Part shown: one piece after another, positions 47,238 to 56,833 of the stretch
How the letters are laid out: each line of letters starts with the position of its first letter
Numbering within the stretch: position 1 is the first letter of the stretch
Assembly: GCA_016183935.1 (NCBI GenBank)
Contig: JACPDR010000007.1
Coordinates: 111,494-175,493 of the forward strand
DNA: 64,000 bases
Direction: 5' to 3'
Source: Caulobacterales bacterium
GTDB taxonomy: Bacteria > Pseudomonadota > Alphaproteobacteria > Caulobacterales > Caulobacteraceae
The notes under the pieces: model-generated
Seen by the model: only the letters and a program-made list of their open reading frames with translations
What the model was told of the DNA's origin: nothing
Database searches by the model: none
Made by a program: the position numbers and the translations under genes

Positions 47238-47698
47238 CGTCGGCCTGGATCCCGCCGAACAGGGCGACGTCGCGCGAGAGGGCGCCGATCGTCACCTCGC
47301 CGAACCGGGTCAGTAGACGCTGCTCGGCTTCGCTCATCGCCTCCTTCAGCGCGCCATTGACCGCGCGCTCCACCCGACAGCGGGGATCATCGTCGGCGAG
47401 ACCGATCGCGAACACCTTGGGACTGCCCAGCGCGAGGTGAATGTCGCGCAGCGTCACCTCATCCAGCGGTCGGGCCAGCGTCCAGCCGCCGCCGTGGCCC
47501 TTCACTGAGGAGAGGTAGCCCGCCGCCTTGAGGCCGGCCATGGTCCGTCGGACCACGACGGGATTGGTGTCGAGCATTCGACTGATGGTTTCGGAGGTCA
47601 CGGGAGCGCCGATGTGATCCATGTGGATCAGCACATGCAGCATCCGGGACAATCGGTTGTCGGTGGGCATTCCGTCACTCTAGCCGATATCGAGACAC

Positions 47699-47760
47699 GT
47701 AACAAAGGGAGTTGCGTGATGTGTCGCCAGCGATATATGTCTTGTAACTTGTTAGGTTAC
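47699..47760. promoter_or_regulatory. Candidate Rrf2 operator in the divergent promoter region
   Basis: GTAAC (47744-47748) and GTTAC (47756-47760) form an inverted repeat around TTGTTAG, 11 bp before the flavoprotein start. Another GTAAC lies at 47699-47703. The region is AT-rich compared with its surroundings (ATATATGTCTTGTAACTTG). Binding by the divergent Rrf2 protein is inferred. Confidence 0.45.
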
Positions 47761-47771
47761 GAGAGGTTGCG

Positions 47772-48695
47772 ATGGATCGCTATGATGTCATTATCGTCGG
47801 AGGCAGTTTCGCCGGGTTGTCGGCGGCCACGCAACTCGCACGGGCACGGCGCAGCGTTCTGCTGGTGGACGCCGGCCGACCTCGCAACCGGTTCGCGGCG
47901 GCCTCTCATGGCTTCCTCGGCCAGGATGGCGTCGCGTCGGCGGAAATCATGCGTCAGGGGCTGACCCAGTTGGCGCGCTACCCGACGGTCGATTTCGTCC
48001 ATGCGGAGGCCCTGTCGGCATCGCATGTCGACGAGGGCGTTGTTCTGAGCCTGTCTGACGGATCGGGCGCTCGCGGTCGCAAACTCGTCCTCGCCACCGG
48101 GGTGGTGGACGAGCTACCGATTGAATCAATGGCGCCGCGTTGGGGGGTGAGCGTCCTCCATTGCCCCTACTGCCACGGCTATGAGGTGAGCGGCCGTCGT
48201 CTCGCCGCGATCGCCAATACGCCCGCGGCGGCCCACCAGGCGATGCTCCTGCCCGACTGGGGCCCCACGACTTTCTTCACCCAGGGGGTGTTCGAACCCT
48301 CCGCCGAGGAGGCGGCGTTGCTGGCCCGGCGCGGCGTGGAGATCGAACGTACGCCGGTCGTCGAACTGCTGGGCGAAGGGTCCGCGATCCGGGCCCTGCG
48401 TCTGGCCGACGGCCGCGAACTCCCATTCGAGGCGGTGTTCACCGCACCAAAGACGCGGGTCGCCGGCCCGCTGGCGGAGCAACTCGGCTGCGCCTTTGCG
48501 GAGGGCATGACCGGCCCCTACATCGAGGTCGATCAGATGCAGCAAACGAGCGTTGCAGGCGTATTCGCCGCCGGCGACGCGGCGACCCCGATGTACAACG
48601 CCACACTCGCGTCCGCCGCCGGCGTGATGGCGGGGGTCGCGGCCCACCGCGCGCTCGTTCTCGAGGAGGCGGGCGCTACGCCCGGCCAGCCATGA
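47772..48695 (+). CDS. Thioredoxin-reductase-like NAD(P)/FAD oxidoreductase
   Basis: 307 residues. 'YDVIIVGGSFAGLSAATQLARARR' is the FAD-binding fold. 'VVDELPIESMAPRWGVSVLHCPYCHGYEVSG' (read in parts) includes the redox pair in CPYCHG, as in the class-II thioredoxin reductase family. 'AGVFAAGDAATPMYNATLASAAG' is the second FAD block. The NADPH GxGxxA block is degenerate ('LAAIANTPAAAHQAML'), so the electron donor is unclear. Homologues occur beside Rrf2 regulators and a methyltransferase, as here. The methyltransferase start overlaps its stop as ATGA. Confidence 0.88.
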   Translation: MDRYDVIIVGGSFAGLSAATQLARARRSVLLVDAGRPRNRFAAASHGFLGQDGVASAEIMRQGLTQLARYPTVDFVHAEALSASHVDEGVVLSLSDGSGARGRKLVLATGVVDELPIESMAPRWGVSVLHCPYCHGYEVSGRRLAAIANTPAAAHQAMLLPDWGPTTFFTQGVFEPSAEEAALLARRGVEIERTPVVELLGEGSAIRALRLADGRELPFEAVFTAPKTRVAGPLAEQLGCAFAEGMTGPYIEVDQMQQTSVAGVFAAGDAATPMYNATLASAAGVMAGVAAHRALVLEEAGATPGQP

Positions 48696-49360
48696 CCGGC
48701 TTCGACGATCCCGCCGCCGTCGCTCGCTATGCCGAAAACCCGCCCCGCCTCGTGCCGGGCTTCAGCGACCTGCAGCGCATGACCCGCCTGCTTCTGGCCG
48801 AGACGGCGCCGACCGATGGTCGAATCCTGGTGGTCGGCGCCGGCGGGGGCTTGGAATTGCGGGCGTTCGCCGAGGCCCAGCCCGACTGGCGTTTCGTCGG
48901 GATCGACCCTTCCGCCGAGATGCTCACGCTCGCGCGGCTTAACCTCGGGCCGCTCGTCGAGCGGGCGGAACTGCATGAGGGCTATATCGACTCCGCGCCC
49001 GAGGGGCCGTTCGATGGCGCGTCCTGCCTGCTGACGCTGCATTTCGTCCCGCTGGCGGAGCGGCTGGCCACGCTCACCGAGGTCCGGCGTCGGCTGAAGC
49101 CGGGCGCGGCCTTCGTCGTCGCCCACCACAGCCTGCCGGACGGCCCCGCGCGCGGCGTCTGGCTGGACCGCTTCGCCGCCTTCGCCGCTGACAATGGTGT
49201 GGACTTCGACAAGGCGAGCGGCGGCGCACGCGCGCTCGGCGATCGACTGCCCATCCTGACGCCCGAGACGGAGGTCGACCTGCTTTGCGCCGCCGGCTTC
49301 GCTGATCCGCAGCTGTTCTACGCGGCCTTCACCTTCCGGGGCTGGGTCGCCCGGGCCTGA
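48692..49360 (+). CDS. Class I SAM-dependent methyltransferase
   Basis: 222 residues, ATG overlapping the flavoprotein stop (ATGA). 'RILVVGAGGGLELRAFAEAQP' is motif I (SAM-binding GxGxG), 'WRFVGIDPSAEMLTLARLNL' motif post-I with the acidic residue, and 'GASCLLTLHFVPLAERLATL' motif II. 'VRRRLKPGAAFVVAHHSLPDG' fits motif III. The substrate is not recognisable. It works in an Rrf2-controlled unit with the thioredoxin-reductase-like protein, so it may detoxify thiols or xenobiotics. Confidence 0.88.
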   Translation: MTGFDDPAAVARYAENPPRLVPGFSDLQRMTRLLLAETAPTDGRILVVGAGGGLELRAFAEAQPDWRFVGIDPSAEMLTLARLNLGPLVERAELHEGYIDSAPEGPFDGASCLLTLHFVPLAERLATLTEVRRRLKPGAAFVVAHHSLPDGPARGVWLDRFAAFAADNGVDFDKASGGARALGDRLPILTPETEVDLLCAAGFADPQLFYAAFTFRGWVARA

Positions 49361-49372
49361 CCGTTCTGCGCC

Positions 49373-50221
49373 CTACTGCGCCGTCCAGCCGCCGTCGATC
49401 GAGAAGCTGGCGCCATTGGCCGAGGCGCCGAGGTCAGAGACCAGATACAGCATCATCCCGGTCAGTTCGTCGGTGGTCACGAACCGCTTGGTCGGCTGCG
49501 ATCCGAGGATCACCTCCTTCAGCACCGCCTCCTTCGACATGCCCCGCGTCCGGGCCTGGTCGGCGATCTGCTTCTCGACGATCGGCGTCTCGACATAGCC
49601 GGGGCACAGGGCGTTGCAGGTGATGCCGTCCTCGGCCACCTCCAGCGCCACCGTCTTGGTGAAGCCGATGACGCCGTGCTTGGCGGCGACATAGGCCGAC
49701 TTGTACGGGCTGGCGACCAGGCCGTGGGCCGAGGCCACATTGACGATCCGGCCGCGCCCCTGCGCCTTCATGATCGGGATCGCCGCCCGGGTGGCGTAGA
49801 AGGTCGAGGACAGGTTGATGGCGATGATCTGCTCCCACTTGTCGGACGGGAATTTCTCCACCGCCTCGACATGCTGGACGCCGGCGTTGTTGATCAGGAT
49901 GTCGACCCGGCCCAGCTGGTGCTTGCCGTAGGCGACCATGTCCGCGACCTCGTCGCCGCGCCGCATGTCGGCCCCGTGATAGCGCACCCGCACGCCGCAG
50001 CTGGCCTCCATTTCGGCCCGGGTCCGCTCGATTTCGGAGGGATCGCCAAGGCCGTTCAGGACCACCTCACCGCCGCGCGAGGCGATGGCGCGGGCGAAGG
50101 CGAGGCCGATCCCCGACGTCGAGCCCGAGATCACCGCCACCTGACCCTTCAGGTCGCCGACGTCGCGGAAGGGCGCGTTTCCGGCTTCCGAACCGTCACC
50201 GCGTTTGGGCCATTGGAACAT
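49373..50221 (-). CDS. bdhA: 3-hydroxybutyrate dehydrogenase (SDR family)
   Basis: 282 residues. 'DLKGQVAVISGSTSGIGLAFARAIA' is the NAD motif TGxxxGxG (here SGSTSGIG). 'DILINNAGVQHVEAVEKFPSDKW' and 'INLSSTFYATRAAIPIMKAQGRG' lead to the catalytic 'NVASAHGLVASPYKSAYVAAKHG' (Ser, Tyr, Lys). 'CPGYVETPIVEKQIADQA' follows. This matches BdhA, which oxidises D-3-hydroxybutyrate to acetoacetate, usually when degrading polyhydroxybutyrate. The first 25 residues are a short extension. Confidence 0.88.
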   Translation of the reverse strand: MFQWPKRGDGSEAGNAPFRDVGDLKGQVAVISGSTSGIGLAFARAIASRGGEVVLNGLGDPSEIERTRAEMEASCGVRVRYHGADMRRGDEVADMVAYGKHQLGRVDILINNAGVQHVEAVEKFPSDKWEQIIAINLSSTFYATRAAIPIMKAQGRGRIVNVASAHGLVASPYKSAYVAAKHGVIGFTKTVALEVAEDGITCNALCPGYVETPIVEKQIADQARTRGMSKEAVLKEVILGSQPTKRFVTTDELTGMMLYLVSDLGASANGASFSIDGGWTAQ

Positions 50222-50286
50222 TGGGTCTCGTCCGTCTGTGTCTCGCGCTCAGCCTAGCCCTTCGCGGCTGCGAAGGCGACAGCCTG

Positions 50287-51057
50287 TCACGAATTTCCTG
50301 TTCTGGTGAATATCCAGTCCGTCTCGGTCGATCCGGCCTTGTCGAAGCGGTAGCCGTCGCGGTCGAAGGCCTTCAGGTCCTCGGCCCGCTGGATCCGTTC
50401 GTCGATGGCGAACCGGGCCATTCCGCCCCGCGCCTTCTTGGCGAAGAAGGAGATGATGCGGCTTTCGCCGTCTTTTGATTCGCGGAAATGCGGCGTCACC
50501 ACCGGCAGCTTCAGCGCCCTGGCGTCGACCGCGCCGAAATATTCCTGGCTGGCCAGGTTCACCAGCGTCGGATCGTCCTGGCCTTCGGCGTCGGCGTTCA
50601 GGCATTTCGAGATGCGGTCGCCCCAGAAATCGTACAGGCTCGAGCCGCGCCGCGTCTTCAGCCGCGTGCCCATCTCCAGCCGGTACGGCTGGATCCGGTC
50701 CAGCGGCCGCAGCAGGCCGTACAGGCCCGAGAGGATGCGAATGTGCTCCTGCGCAAAGGCCAGGCCGGCGGAATCCAGCTCCCGGGCCTTCAGGCCCTCG
50801 TAGACGTCGCCGGCGAAGGCGAAGGCGGCCTGCACCCCGTCCGTCGATTCGGCGTCGAAGGCTTGGAAGCGCTCGCGGTTCAGCCGCGCCAGGTCGTCGG
50901 AAATGCCCATCAACCGACGCAGCTCCGCCACGGTGCGGGCCCGGGCGGTCCGGGCCAGCGACGCCGTGTCCTCGCGGAAGCGCCGCTCCGAGGCCGGCAG
51001 GGCGGGATCGGCTTCGGTGAAATCCAGCCGCTTGGCCGGGGACAGGACGATCAGCAA
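50287..51057 (-). CDS. yaaA: Peroxide stress protein YaaA (DUF328)
   Basis: 256 residues from TTG 51057 with GGAG seven bases before it. 'LIVLSPAKRLDFTE' is the family start. 'HIRILSGLYGLLRPLDRIQPYRLEMGTRL' (in parts), 'LYDFWGDRISKCLNA', 'VNLASQEYFGAV' and 'VTPHFRESKDGESRIISFFAKKARG' are also family motifs. YaaA limits free iron and DNA damage under peroxide stress; it binds DNA in structural studies. The C-terminus 'DKAGSTETDWIFTR' is complete. Confidence 0.93.
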   Translation of the reverse strand: MLIVLSPAKRLDFTEADPALPASERRFREDTASLARTARARTVAELRRLMGISDDLARLNRERFQAFDAESTDGVQAAFAFAGDVYEGLKARELDSAGLAFAQEHIRILSGLYGLLRPLDRIQPYRLEMGTRLKTRRGSSLYDFWGDRISKCLNADAEGQDDPTLVNLASQEYFGAVDARALKLPVVTPHFRESKDGESRIISFFAKKARGGMARFAIDERIQRAEDLKAFDRDGYRFDKAGSTETDWIFTRTGNS

Positions 51058-51123
51058 TTCAGCACTCCGGCGGCGATGCCGTCCGAATAGGCCGCTTCGG
51101 CGACGAATTGAACCGGGCGGCGT

Positions 51124-51951
51124 TCAGCCGGCCCGCTCGTACAGCGCCGCCAGCACGGTCGGCAGCCGGTCGGGCAGATCCTCGGCGATCAGCCCCGGCC
51201 CGAAGGCCCGCGCCGCCTCGGCGTGCATCCAGACGGCCGCCCGGGCGGCGTCGAAGCTGTCCATCCTCTGGGCGACGAGTCCGCCGATCATCCCCGCCAG
51301 CACGTCGCCCGTGCCCGCCGTCGCCAGCCACGGCGTGCCGTTGCCGTTGACCGCCACCCGTCCATCGGGCGCGGCGATCACCGTCGCGGACCCCTTCAGC
51401 ACCACCACCGCCCCCGCGCGCTTCGCCGCCTCGACCGCCGCCCCCTCGCGGCCCGTGTCGAGCAGGCCGGGGAACAGCCTCCTGAACTCGCCCTCGTGCG
51501 GCGTGAGCACATCATCCCGGTCCAGCGCCTCGAACAACTCGCCCGGAAAATGCTCGAAGGAAGTCAGGCCGTCCGCGTCGATGATCAGGGCCGCGCCGGT
51601 CTCGGCCAGGGCGCGCAGGTTCATCGCGGTTACGTCGCCGACGCCGGCGGCCGGGCCGATCACCACTGAATCCATCGTGCCCGCCTCGTAGGCCAGCGCC
51701 TCGGGCGAGCCGAACGGAGTCAGCATGATCGCCTCGACCGCCGGCGCGATGACCGCCACGGCGTCCGGCGGACACAGGATTCGGACCAGTCCGGCGCCGA
51801 TCCGCAATCCACCCCGCGCCGCCAGCTTCGCCGCGCCGGTCTGGGTCGCCTTGCCCGACACCACCCCCAGCCGGCCGCGCGCGTGCTTGTGCGTCTCCGG
51901 CCCGGGCCAGGGCAGGCTGTCGCGCCAGTCGGGCAGGGCGGACCCGGTCAC
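51124..51951 (-). CDS. nnrD: ADP-dependent NAD(P)H-hydrate dehydratase
   Basis: 275 residues from GTG 51951. It repairs hydrated NAD(P)H. 'HKHARGRLGVVSGKATQTGAA' binds nucleotide, 'AALIIDADGLTSF' and 'DDVLTPHEGEFRRLFPG' are the core, and 'NGTPWLATAGTGDVLAGMIGGL' carries the catalytic Asp (AGTGD). Only the NnrD/YjeF-C domain is present. The epimerase domain (NnrE) found fused in many bacteria is absent here, so it would be encoded elsewhere. It is read away from glnB. Confidence 0.93.
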   Translation of the reverse strand: MTGSALPDWRDSLPWPGPETHKHARGRLGVVSGKATQTGAAKLAARGGLRIGAGLVRILCPPDAVAVIAPAVEAIMLTPFGSPEALAYEAGTMDSVVIGPAAGVGDVTAMNLRALAETGAALIIDADGLTSFEHFPGELFEALDRDDVLTPHEGEFRRLFPGLLDTGREGAAVEAAKRAGAVVVLKGSATVIAAPDGRVAVNGNGTPWLATAGTGDVLAGMIGGLVAQRMDSFDAARAAVWMHAEAARAFGPGLIAEDLPDRLPTVLAALYERAG

Positions 51952-52004
51952 CGCCCGGGTCTTCCGTTCACGGATGGCGACGGAGCCCGAAAAAGGCTTG
52001 CCTT

Positions 52005-52019
52005 ATTGTGCAATGCAAT
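52005..52019 (+). promoter_or_regulatory. Possible regulator site before glnB
   Basis: ATTGTGCAAT (52005-52014) is a short dyad followed by a repeated GCAAT, about 57-67 bp before the glnB start. It may be part of an NtrC or other regulator site. No convincing sigma-54 box was found, so this is weak. Confidence 0.3.
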
Positions 52020-52052
52020 GTCCCTTTACCGCCCGAGCGCGCGGCGTATTAA

Positions 52053-52409
<357 letters not shown>

Positions 52410-52422
52410 CCGCCCCAACCAC

Positions 52423-52450
52423 CGGCCGCTCCCCGGAGCGGCCGTTTCTT
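52423..52450 (+). terminator. Intrinsic terminator or attenuator between glnB and glnA
   Basis: CGGCCGCTCC (52423-52432) pairs with GGAGCGGCCG (52435-52444), followed by TTTCTTT. It lies 13 bp after the glnB stop and 30 bp before the glnA start. It would partly end glnB transcripts, allowing different glnB and glnA levels. Confidence 0.72.
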
Positions 52451-52480
52451 TAATCCTCCCCAAAAAACGGACCCTCGAGA

Positions 52481-53887
52481 ATGAGCGCCAAGAAAATCCT
52501 TTCGGAGATCAAGGAGAAGGACGTGAAATACGTCGATCTCCGTTTCACCGACACCAAGGGGCGTATGCAGCACGTCACCTTCGACATCGACCTTGTCGAC
52601 GAGGAGTTCCTGGAAGAGGGGACGATGTTCGACGGCTCCTCGATCGCCGGCTGGAAGGCGATCAACGAGTCCGACATGCTGCTGAAGCCGGACCTGGCCA
52701 ATTTCTGGATCGATCCCTTCTACCAGCAGACCACCCTGTTCCTGTTCTGCGACGTGCTGAACCCCGATACGGGCGAGCCCTACAACCGCGACAGCCGCTC
52801 GATGGCCAAGAAGGCGCTGGCCTATGTGCAGTCCTCGGGCGTGGGCGATACGGTCTACTTCGGCCCGGAAGCCGAGTTCTTCATCTTCGACGACGTGCGC
52901 TGGTCCACGGCCTCCCACGACACCGGCTACAGCTACGATTCGATCGAGCTGCCGGCCAACACCGGCGCGGAATATTCCGAAGGCAACATGGGTCACCGCC
53001 CGACGCACAAGGGCGGCTATTTCCCGGTCAACCCGACCGACAGCGCCCAGGACCTGCGCGGAGAGATGCTGGGCGTCATGCGCGACCTGGGCATGCAGCC
53101 CGAGAAGCACCATCACGAGGTCGCCCCGGCCCAGCACGAACTGGGCCTGAAGTTCAGCGACCTGCTGACCATGGCCGACCGGACCCAGCTCTATAAGTAC
53201 GTGATCCACAACGTCGCCGCCGCCTACGGCAAGTCGGCCACCTTCATGGCCAAGCCGACCTTCGGCGACAACGGCTCGGGCATGCACGTGCACCAGTCGA
53301 TCTGGCGCGACGGCAAGCCGCTGTTCGCGGGCGACAAATACGCCGGCCTGTCGGACATGTGCCTGTGGTACATCGGCGGCATCATCAAGCACGCCAAGGC
53401 GATCAACGCCTTCGCCAACTCGACCACCAACTCCTACAAGCGCCTGGTCCCGGGCTACGAAGCGCCGGTGAAGCTGGCCTATTCGTCGCGCAACCGCTCG
53501 GCCTCGATCCGCATCCCGTTCGTGTCGTCGCCCAAGGCCAAGCGCATCGAGGCGCGCTTCCCCGATCCGATGGGCAACCCCTATCTGACCTTCGTGGCCC
53601 TGCTGATGGCCGGTCTGGACGGCATCGAGAACCGTATCGATCCCGGCGCCGCGGCGGACAAGAACCTCTACGACCTGCCCCCGGAAGAGCGCGGCAACAT
53701 CCCCGAGGTGTGCGGTTCGCTCAAGGAAGCGCTCGAGAATCTCGACAAGGACCGCGCCTTCCTCAAGAAGGGCGGCGTCATGGATGACGATTTCATCGAC
53801 AGCTACATCGAGCTGAAGATGGAAGAGGTGCTGCGGCTGCAATTGCATCCGCACCCCGTCGAATTCGACATGTACTACAGCTGCTGA
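52481..53887 (+). CDS. glnA: Type I glutamine synthetase
   Basis: 468 residues. It makes glutamine from glutamate, ammonia and ATP as a dodecamer. '[18 protein letters not shown]', '[20 protein letters not shown]', '[12 protein letters not shown]' (metal site), '[18 protein letters not shown]', '[24 protein letters not shown]' in parts, and the adenylylation site '[11 protein letters not shown]' (Tyr near residue 397) are all present. It has the GSI-beta form with adenylylation site. It follows glnB across a hairpin. Confidence 0.97.
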   Translation: MSAKKILSEIKEKDVKYVDLRFTDTKGRMQHVTFDIDLVDEEFLEEGTMFDGSSIAGWKAINESDMLLKPDLANFWIDPFYQQTTLFLFCDVLNPDTGEPYNRDSRSMAKKALAYVQSSGVGDTVYFGPEAEFFIFDDVRWSTASHDTGYSYDSIELPANTGAEYSEGNMGHRPTHKGGYFPVNPTDSAQDLRGEMLGVMRDLGMQPEKHHHEVAPAQHELGLKFSDLLTMADRTQLYKYVIHNVAAAYGKSATFMAKPTFGDNGSGMHVHQSIWRDGKPLFAGDKYAGLSDMCLWYIGGIIKHAKAINAFANSTTNSYKRLVPGYEAPVKLAYSSRNRSASIRIPFVSSPKAKRIEARFPDPMGNPYLTFVALLMAGLDGIENRIDPGAAADKNLYDLPPEERGNIPEVCGSLKEALENLDKDRAFLKKGGVMDDDFIDSYIELKMEEVLRLQLHPHPVEFDMYYSC

Positions 53888-53911
53888 TCGACAGCGGGGG
53901 CTGACGATCGA

Positions 53912-53945
53912 GGGCGTCGGACGGGAAACCGTCCGGCGCCCTTTT
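53912..53945 (+). terminator. Intrinsic terminator of glnA
   Basis: GGGCG-CGGACGG and CCGTCCG-CGCCC pair around the loop GAAA, followed by TTTT (53942-53945). It is placed 25 bp after the glnA stop. It is a strong rho-independent terminator. Confidence 0.85.
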
Positions 53946-54012
53946 CAATTCGACGCAATCCCGCCTCAACTTACGGTCAAGCTTCAGTCGGCGTAACCGG
54001 GAGGATGAGGGT

Positions 54013-56418
54013 ATGCGTCTCGGAAAGGTTGCAGGGTTCACGCTTCTGGCCATGGTCGCCGCCACGCCGGCGCACGCGATACCGACCTCCGACTGGGTGG
54101 TGTTTGTCGAGCAGAGTTACAGCGGTCTCGGCATCGACGACGGGCCAGATTGGGAGGATCAGCTCTTCCGCGCCGCCGAGGAAGAGCCGGACATCCAGCG
54201 CGCCGTGGCCCGCTTCGGGCGCGCCATCGGCGTAGATCCGGCGCGGGCGGACGCCTATGCCGACGTCATCGTCGCCACCACCGTCCTACGTGAACGCTGC
54301 GCCGACGGCCCCTGTCGGGTCGCTCCCGGCGACGCCGCCTACGATCGCGTGATGACGCCTTCCCTGGCCGAGCCCAGCGGAGAGCTTCTGTGGGTGGTCG
54401 GCCGAAATCTCGGCGCCGGCGGCGGCCCCCTCGGCGCGCCCGCCTTCATCGCGGCGGTCCAGGATCATCCCGAGCGGGTGAGGGTCCTGACCCGGATGTA
54501 CGAATACAGCGAGGACCTCGCCTTGCTCGTCGGCCTGCTGCTGGAGTCGCCGCGCGATCCGGCTCTGCTTCGGGCTTTGTTGACGGCCGATCCATCGGTC
54601 GGCGGTGGCCCGGACGGTTGGGATGGCTGGCAGCTGGCCATCCTCGAAGTCGCCGCGGCGCGGGCCGCCGGGCTGGGCGCCGGACACGACGAAAAGGCGG
54701 TCTACGCCCAGACCGTGCTCGCCCGGTACTTCAACCTCGGCCTGACCGCCGAAGGCCTGCGTCTATATCGCGCCATGCCGGAGGAGGTCAGTGTTCTGCT
54801 GCCGCTCGCGTCGCCGGCGTGCGGGACCGACGATCGGGGCCTGTGCGCGGGTCGCCAGACTGGCGAGGCCCTGACTGACGAGCTGATCGCGGCCCTGGCG
54901 CTGGCGGGAGACAGGGGCGACGCCATGGCGGTCTCGACTCGCGCAACCGCCCATCTGGGCGACCCGTCGGCATGGGACTCGCGGGAGCGGCGGCTGGCCG
55001 TCCTCGACGCTTTCGAGCGCGCGGCCCCGGCTGCCGGCCTGTTCAGGCTGATGGTCGAGGGCGACGGCCTCAATCCGGATGGTCACCACTCGGGCATGTC
55101 GGGGGAGGGCCGGATGTTCCTCGGCTACGGCCCGGCGTCGCGCCGTCTCGTGGCGGACAGGCTGCGACAGGCCGGCTACGCCAGCATCGCCCGGACCCTC
55201 GTGGACCGCCCCCTCTACTACCGCGCCGACCGCGACGGCTATGAAGACCTGCTGGCGCGGACGGAGGGCTTCCCGGCCGAGGTTTCGGAACGTCGCCGCG
55301 AACTGGCCGCCGCGATCGAGGCGGCATGGTCGACGGCTGGCCCCGCTCCCGTTCCGCCCCGAACGGCGCCGGCCTCTCACCCGGCGGGCTGGATCGAGGC
55401 GCGCCTGCCCGATGGGGTCCCGGCCTGGACCCCGCCTGCCGAGCCGGAAGCGTGGAGCGAGGAGCCGCCGCCGGCGCCGCCGGAACTGGCCGGCCTCGCC
55501 GTGCCCTCCGGCGCTATCCTGCGACACCAGTCGGTGGACGGCGAACGGTATGTGCTGTTCCAGTCCTCCGAACTGGACCTGCCCGGTGAAATTCCAGCCT
55601 ATGGCGTATGGCTGGCCCGCACCGAGGCCGGCGCCTGGACGGCCCCGGTCTATCTCGGGCTGCAGCAGCATTTCCCCTATGTCGTGACGTCAGAGTCGGC
55701 CCTGCCGCTGGTCGAGAGCGGTCGTCTGCAGATCGAGGTGCAGGTGCGCGAGATCGCGCCCGGGTCGATCACCTTTCCGCCCGTCGGCCTGTCGTTGGCG
55801 CGGCAGGAGGACGGCCTGTTCATCACCCGACCCCTGGCCGAAATCTATGCCGATACCGATTCCGACGGCCTGACCGACATCGCCGAGATTCGCATGGGGC
55901 TCGACCTCCACCTGGCGGACACCGACGGCGACGGCCGGGCGGACGGGGTGGACCCGGCGCCGCTGACGGCGCCTTCCGCACCGACTTCGCCGGCGCGCCG
56001 GATGCTGGCCCTGGCGATCGTGCAGAAACTCACCGGCCATGACGCCGGCGCGATCGTCATCTCGCCCCGGCCGCCGTCGGAGCGCGAGCCCGAGCTGGAG
56101 GATTTGCTGGGGGACATGGGCGCCTCGCCGCCGCCGTCCACGCCGCGGTCGGTGATCCTGGTGTCCGACGATCCGGCCCTGTTCGCCGATCTCGACCTGC
56201 CATTCCGGCTGATGGTCTACACGCCCGACCAGGTCCGGCATCTGTCTGAGGGCGGCGCGCCCTTCTATCCGCCCAGCGTCGAAATTCACTCGTCGCTCGA
56301 CGGGCGGGAACATTTCGTCATCTGGTCGGCGAGCTGGGTCGGGGGCAATTTCATAGCCCGCTGCCCGGACGATGGCGGCCCGTGCGAGATCGAGGAAAAG
56401 AGCAACTGGATTACCTGA
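54013..56418 (+). CDS. Large secreted orphan protein with Asp-rich calcium-type repeats
   Basis: 801 residues from ATG 54013. A signal peptide (FTLLAMVAATPAHA) is followed by an alpha-helical region (about residues 25-440) without known motifs. A Pro/Glu-rich linker (about 455-500) leads to a beta-rich part. Near residues 612-650 there are 'DTDSDGLTDIAEIRMG' and 'DTDGDGRADGVDP', two thrombospondin type 3-like DxDxDG calcium loops. The end has a possible disulfide (ARCPDDGGPCEIEE). No family was recognised. It may be a periplasmic or surface protein; the same motif type occurs in the partial protein at the left window edge. Confidence 0.75.
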   Translation: MRLGKVAGFTLLAMVAATPAHAIPTSDWVVFVEQSYSGLGIDDGPDWEDQLFRAAEEEPDIQRAVARFGRAIGVDPARADAYADVIVATTVLRERCADGPCRVAPGDAAYDRVMTPSLAEPSGELLWVVGRNLGAGGGPLGAPAFIAAVQDHPERVRVLTRMYEYSEDLALLVGLLLESPRDPALLRALLTADPSVGGGPDGWDGWQLAILEVAAARAAGLGAGHDEKAVYAQTVLARYFNLGLTAEGLRLYRAMPEEVSVLLPLASPACGTDDRGLCAGRQTGEALTDELIAALALAGDRGDAMAVSTRATAHLGDPSAWDSRERRLAVLDAFERAAPAAGLFRLMVEGDGLNPDGHHSGMSGEGRMFLGYGPASRRLVADRLRQAGYASIARTLVDRPLYYRADRDGYEDLLARTEGFPAEVSERRRELAAAIEAAWSTAGPAPVPPRTAPASHPAGWIEARLPDGVPAWTPPAEPEAWSEEPPPAPPELAGLAVPSGAILRHQSVDGERYVLFQSSELDLPGEIPAYGVWLARTEAGAWTAPVYLGLQQHFPYVVTSESALPLVESGRLQIEVQVREIAPGSITFPPVGLSLARQEDGLFITRPLAEIYADTDSDGLTDIAEIRMGLDLHLADTDGDGRADGVDPAPLTAPSAPTSPARRMLALAIVQKLTGHDAGAIVISPRPPSEREPELEDLLGDMGASPPPSTPRSVILVSDDPALFADLDLPFRLMVYTPDQVRHLSEGGAPFYPPSVEIHSSLDGREHFVIWSASWVGGNFIARCPDDGGPCEIEEKSNWIT

Positions 56419-56426
56419 CGCGGCCC

Positions 56427-56449
56427 GGCCCGGCCAATCGGTCCGGGCC
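56427..56449. terminator. Hairpin between convergent genes
   Basis: GGCCCGGCC (56427-56435) faces GGTCCGGGCC (56440-56449), an imperfect GC-rich hairpin. It sits between the orphan protein stop and the stop of the small leftward lipoprotein. It has no T-run. Confidence 0.45.
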
Positions 56450-56462
56450 AGGCCCCGTCGGG

Positions 56463-56753
56463 CTACCGGTTGGTGGTCTCGACCTCAAGCCCGTCCTCGT
56501 TGGCGCGGACGGTGGTGCTGTCGCCGTCGCGGCGGTCCTCGACCACCACCGGCGACGTCGGGACCGGCACTTCGCGTTCGACCACCACCGGATCGGCCGG
56601 GACTTCCCGCTCGATGATGGTCGTCGTGTCGCCGTCGGCGGCCGCCGTCTCGGCGGCGGTGTCGGCGTCGTTGTCCGCCGGCGTGCAGGCCGCGGCGGCG
56701 AGGGCGAGACCGCCGATGGCGGCGGCGGCGGTCAAACGGGTGAAATTGGTCAT
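56463..56753 (-). CDS. Small lipoprotein with Val/Glu/Asp repeats
   Basis: 96 residues from ATG 56753. The lipoprotein signal ends 'LALAAAACTPADND', with the lipobox AAAC. The mature part is acidic and of low complexity: 'ERE-VPADP-VVVERE-VPVPTSPVVVED' style repeats, then 'RANEDGLEVETTNR'. It is probably an extended cell-envelope lipoprotein. No family is identified. It lies 80 bp downstream of tatC on the same strand. Confidence 0.72.
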   Translation of the reverse strand: MTNFTRLTAAAAIGGLALAAAACTPADNDADTAAETAAADGDTTTIIEREVPADPVVVEREVPVPTSPVVVEDRRDGDSTTVRANEDGLEVETTNR

Positions 56754-56833
56754 GGGCGGACTCCTGACTGGGAACCCGATGCAAACGGCCACGCTGCGGG
56801 CCGGTTCCGACCCCGCCTTCCCGCCGGTCTGGC

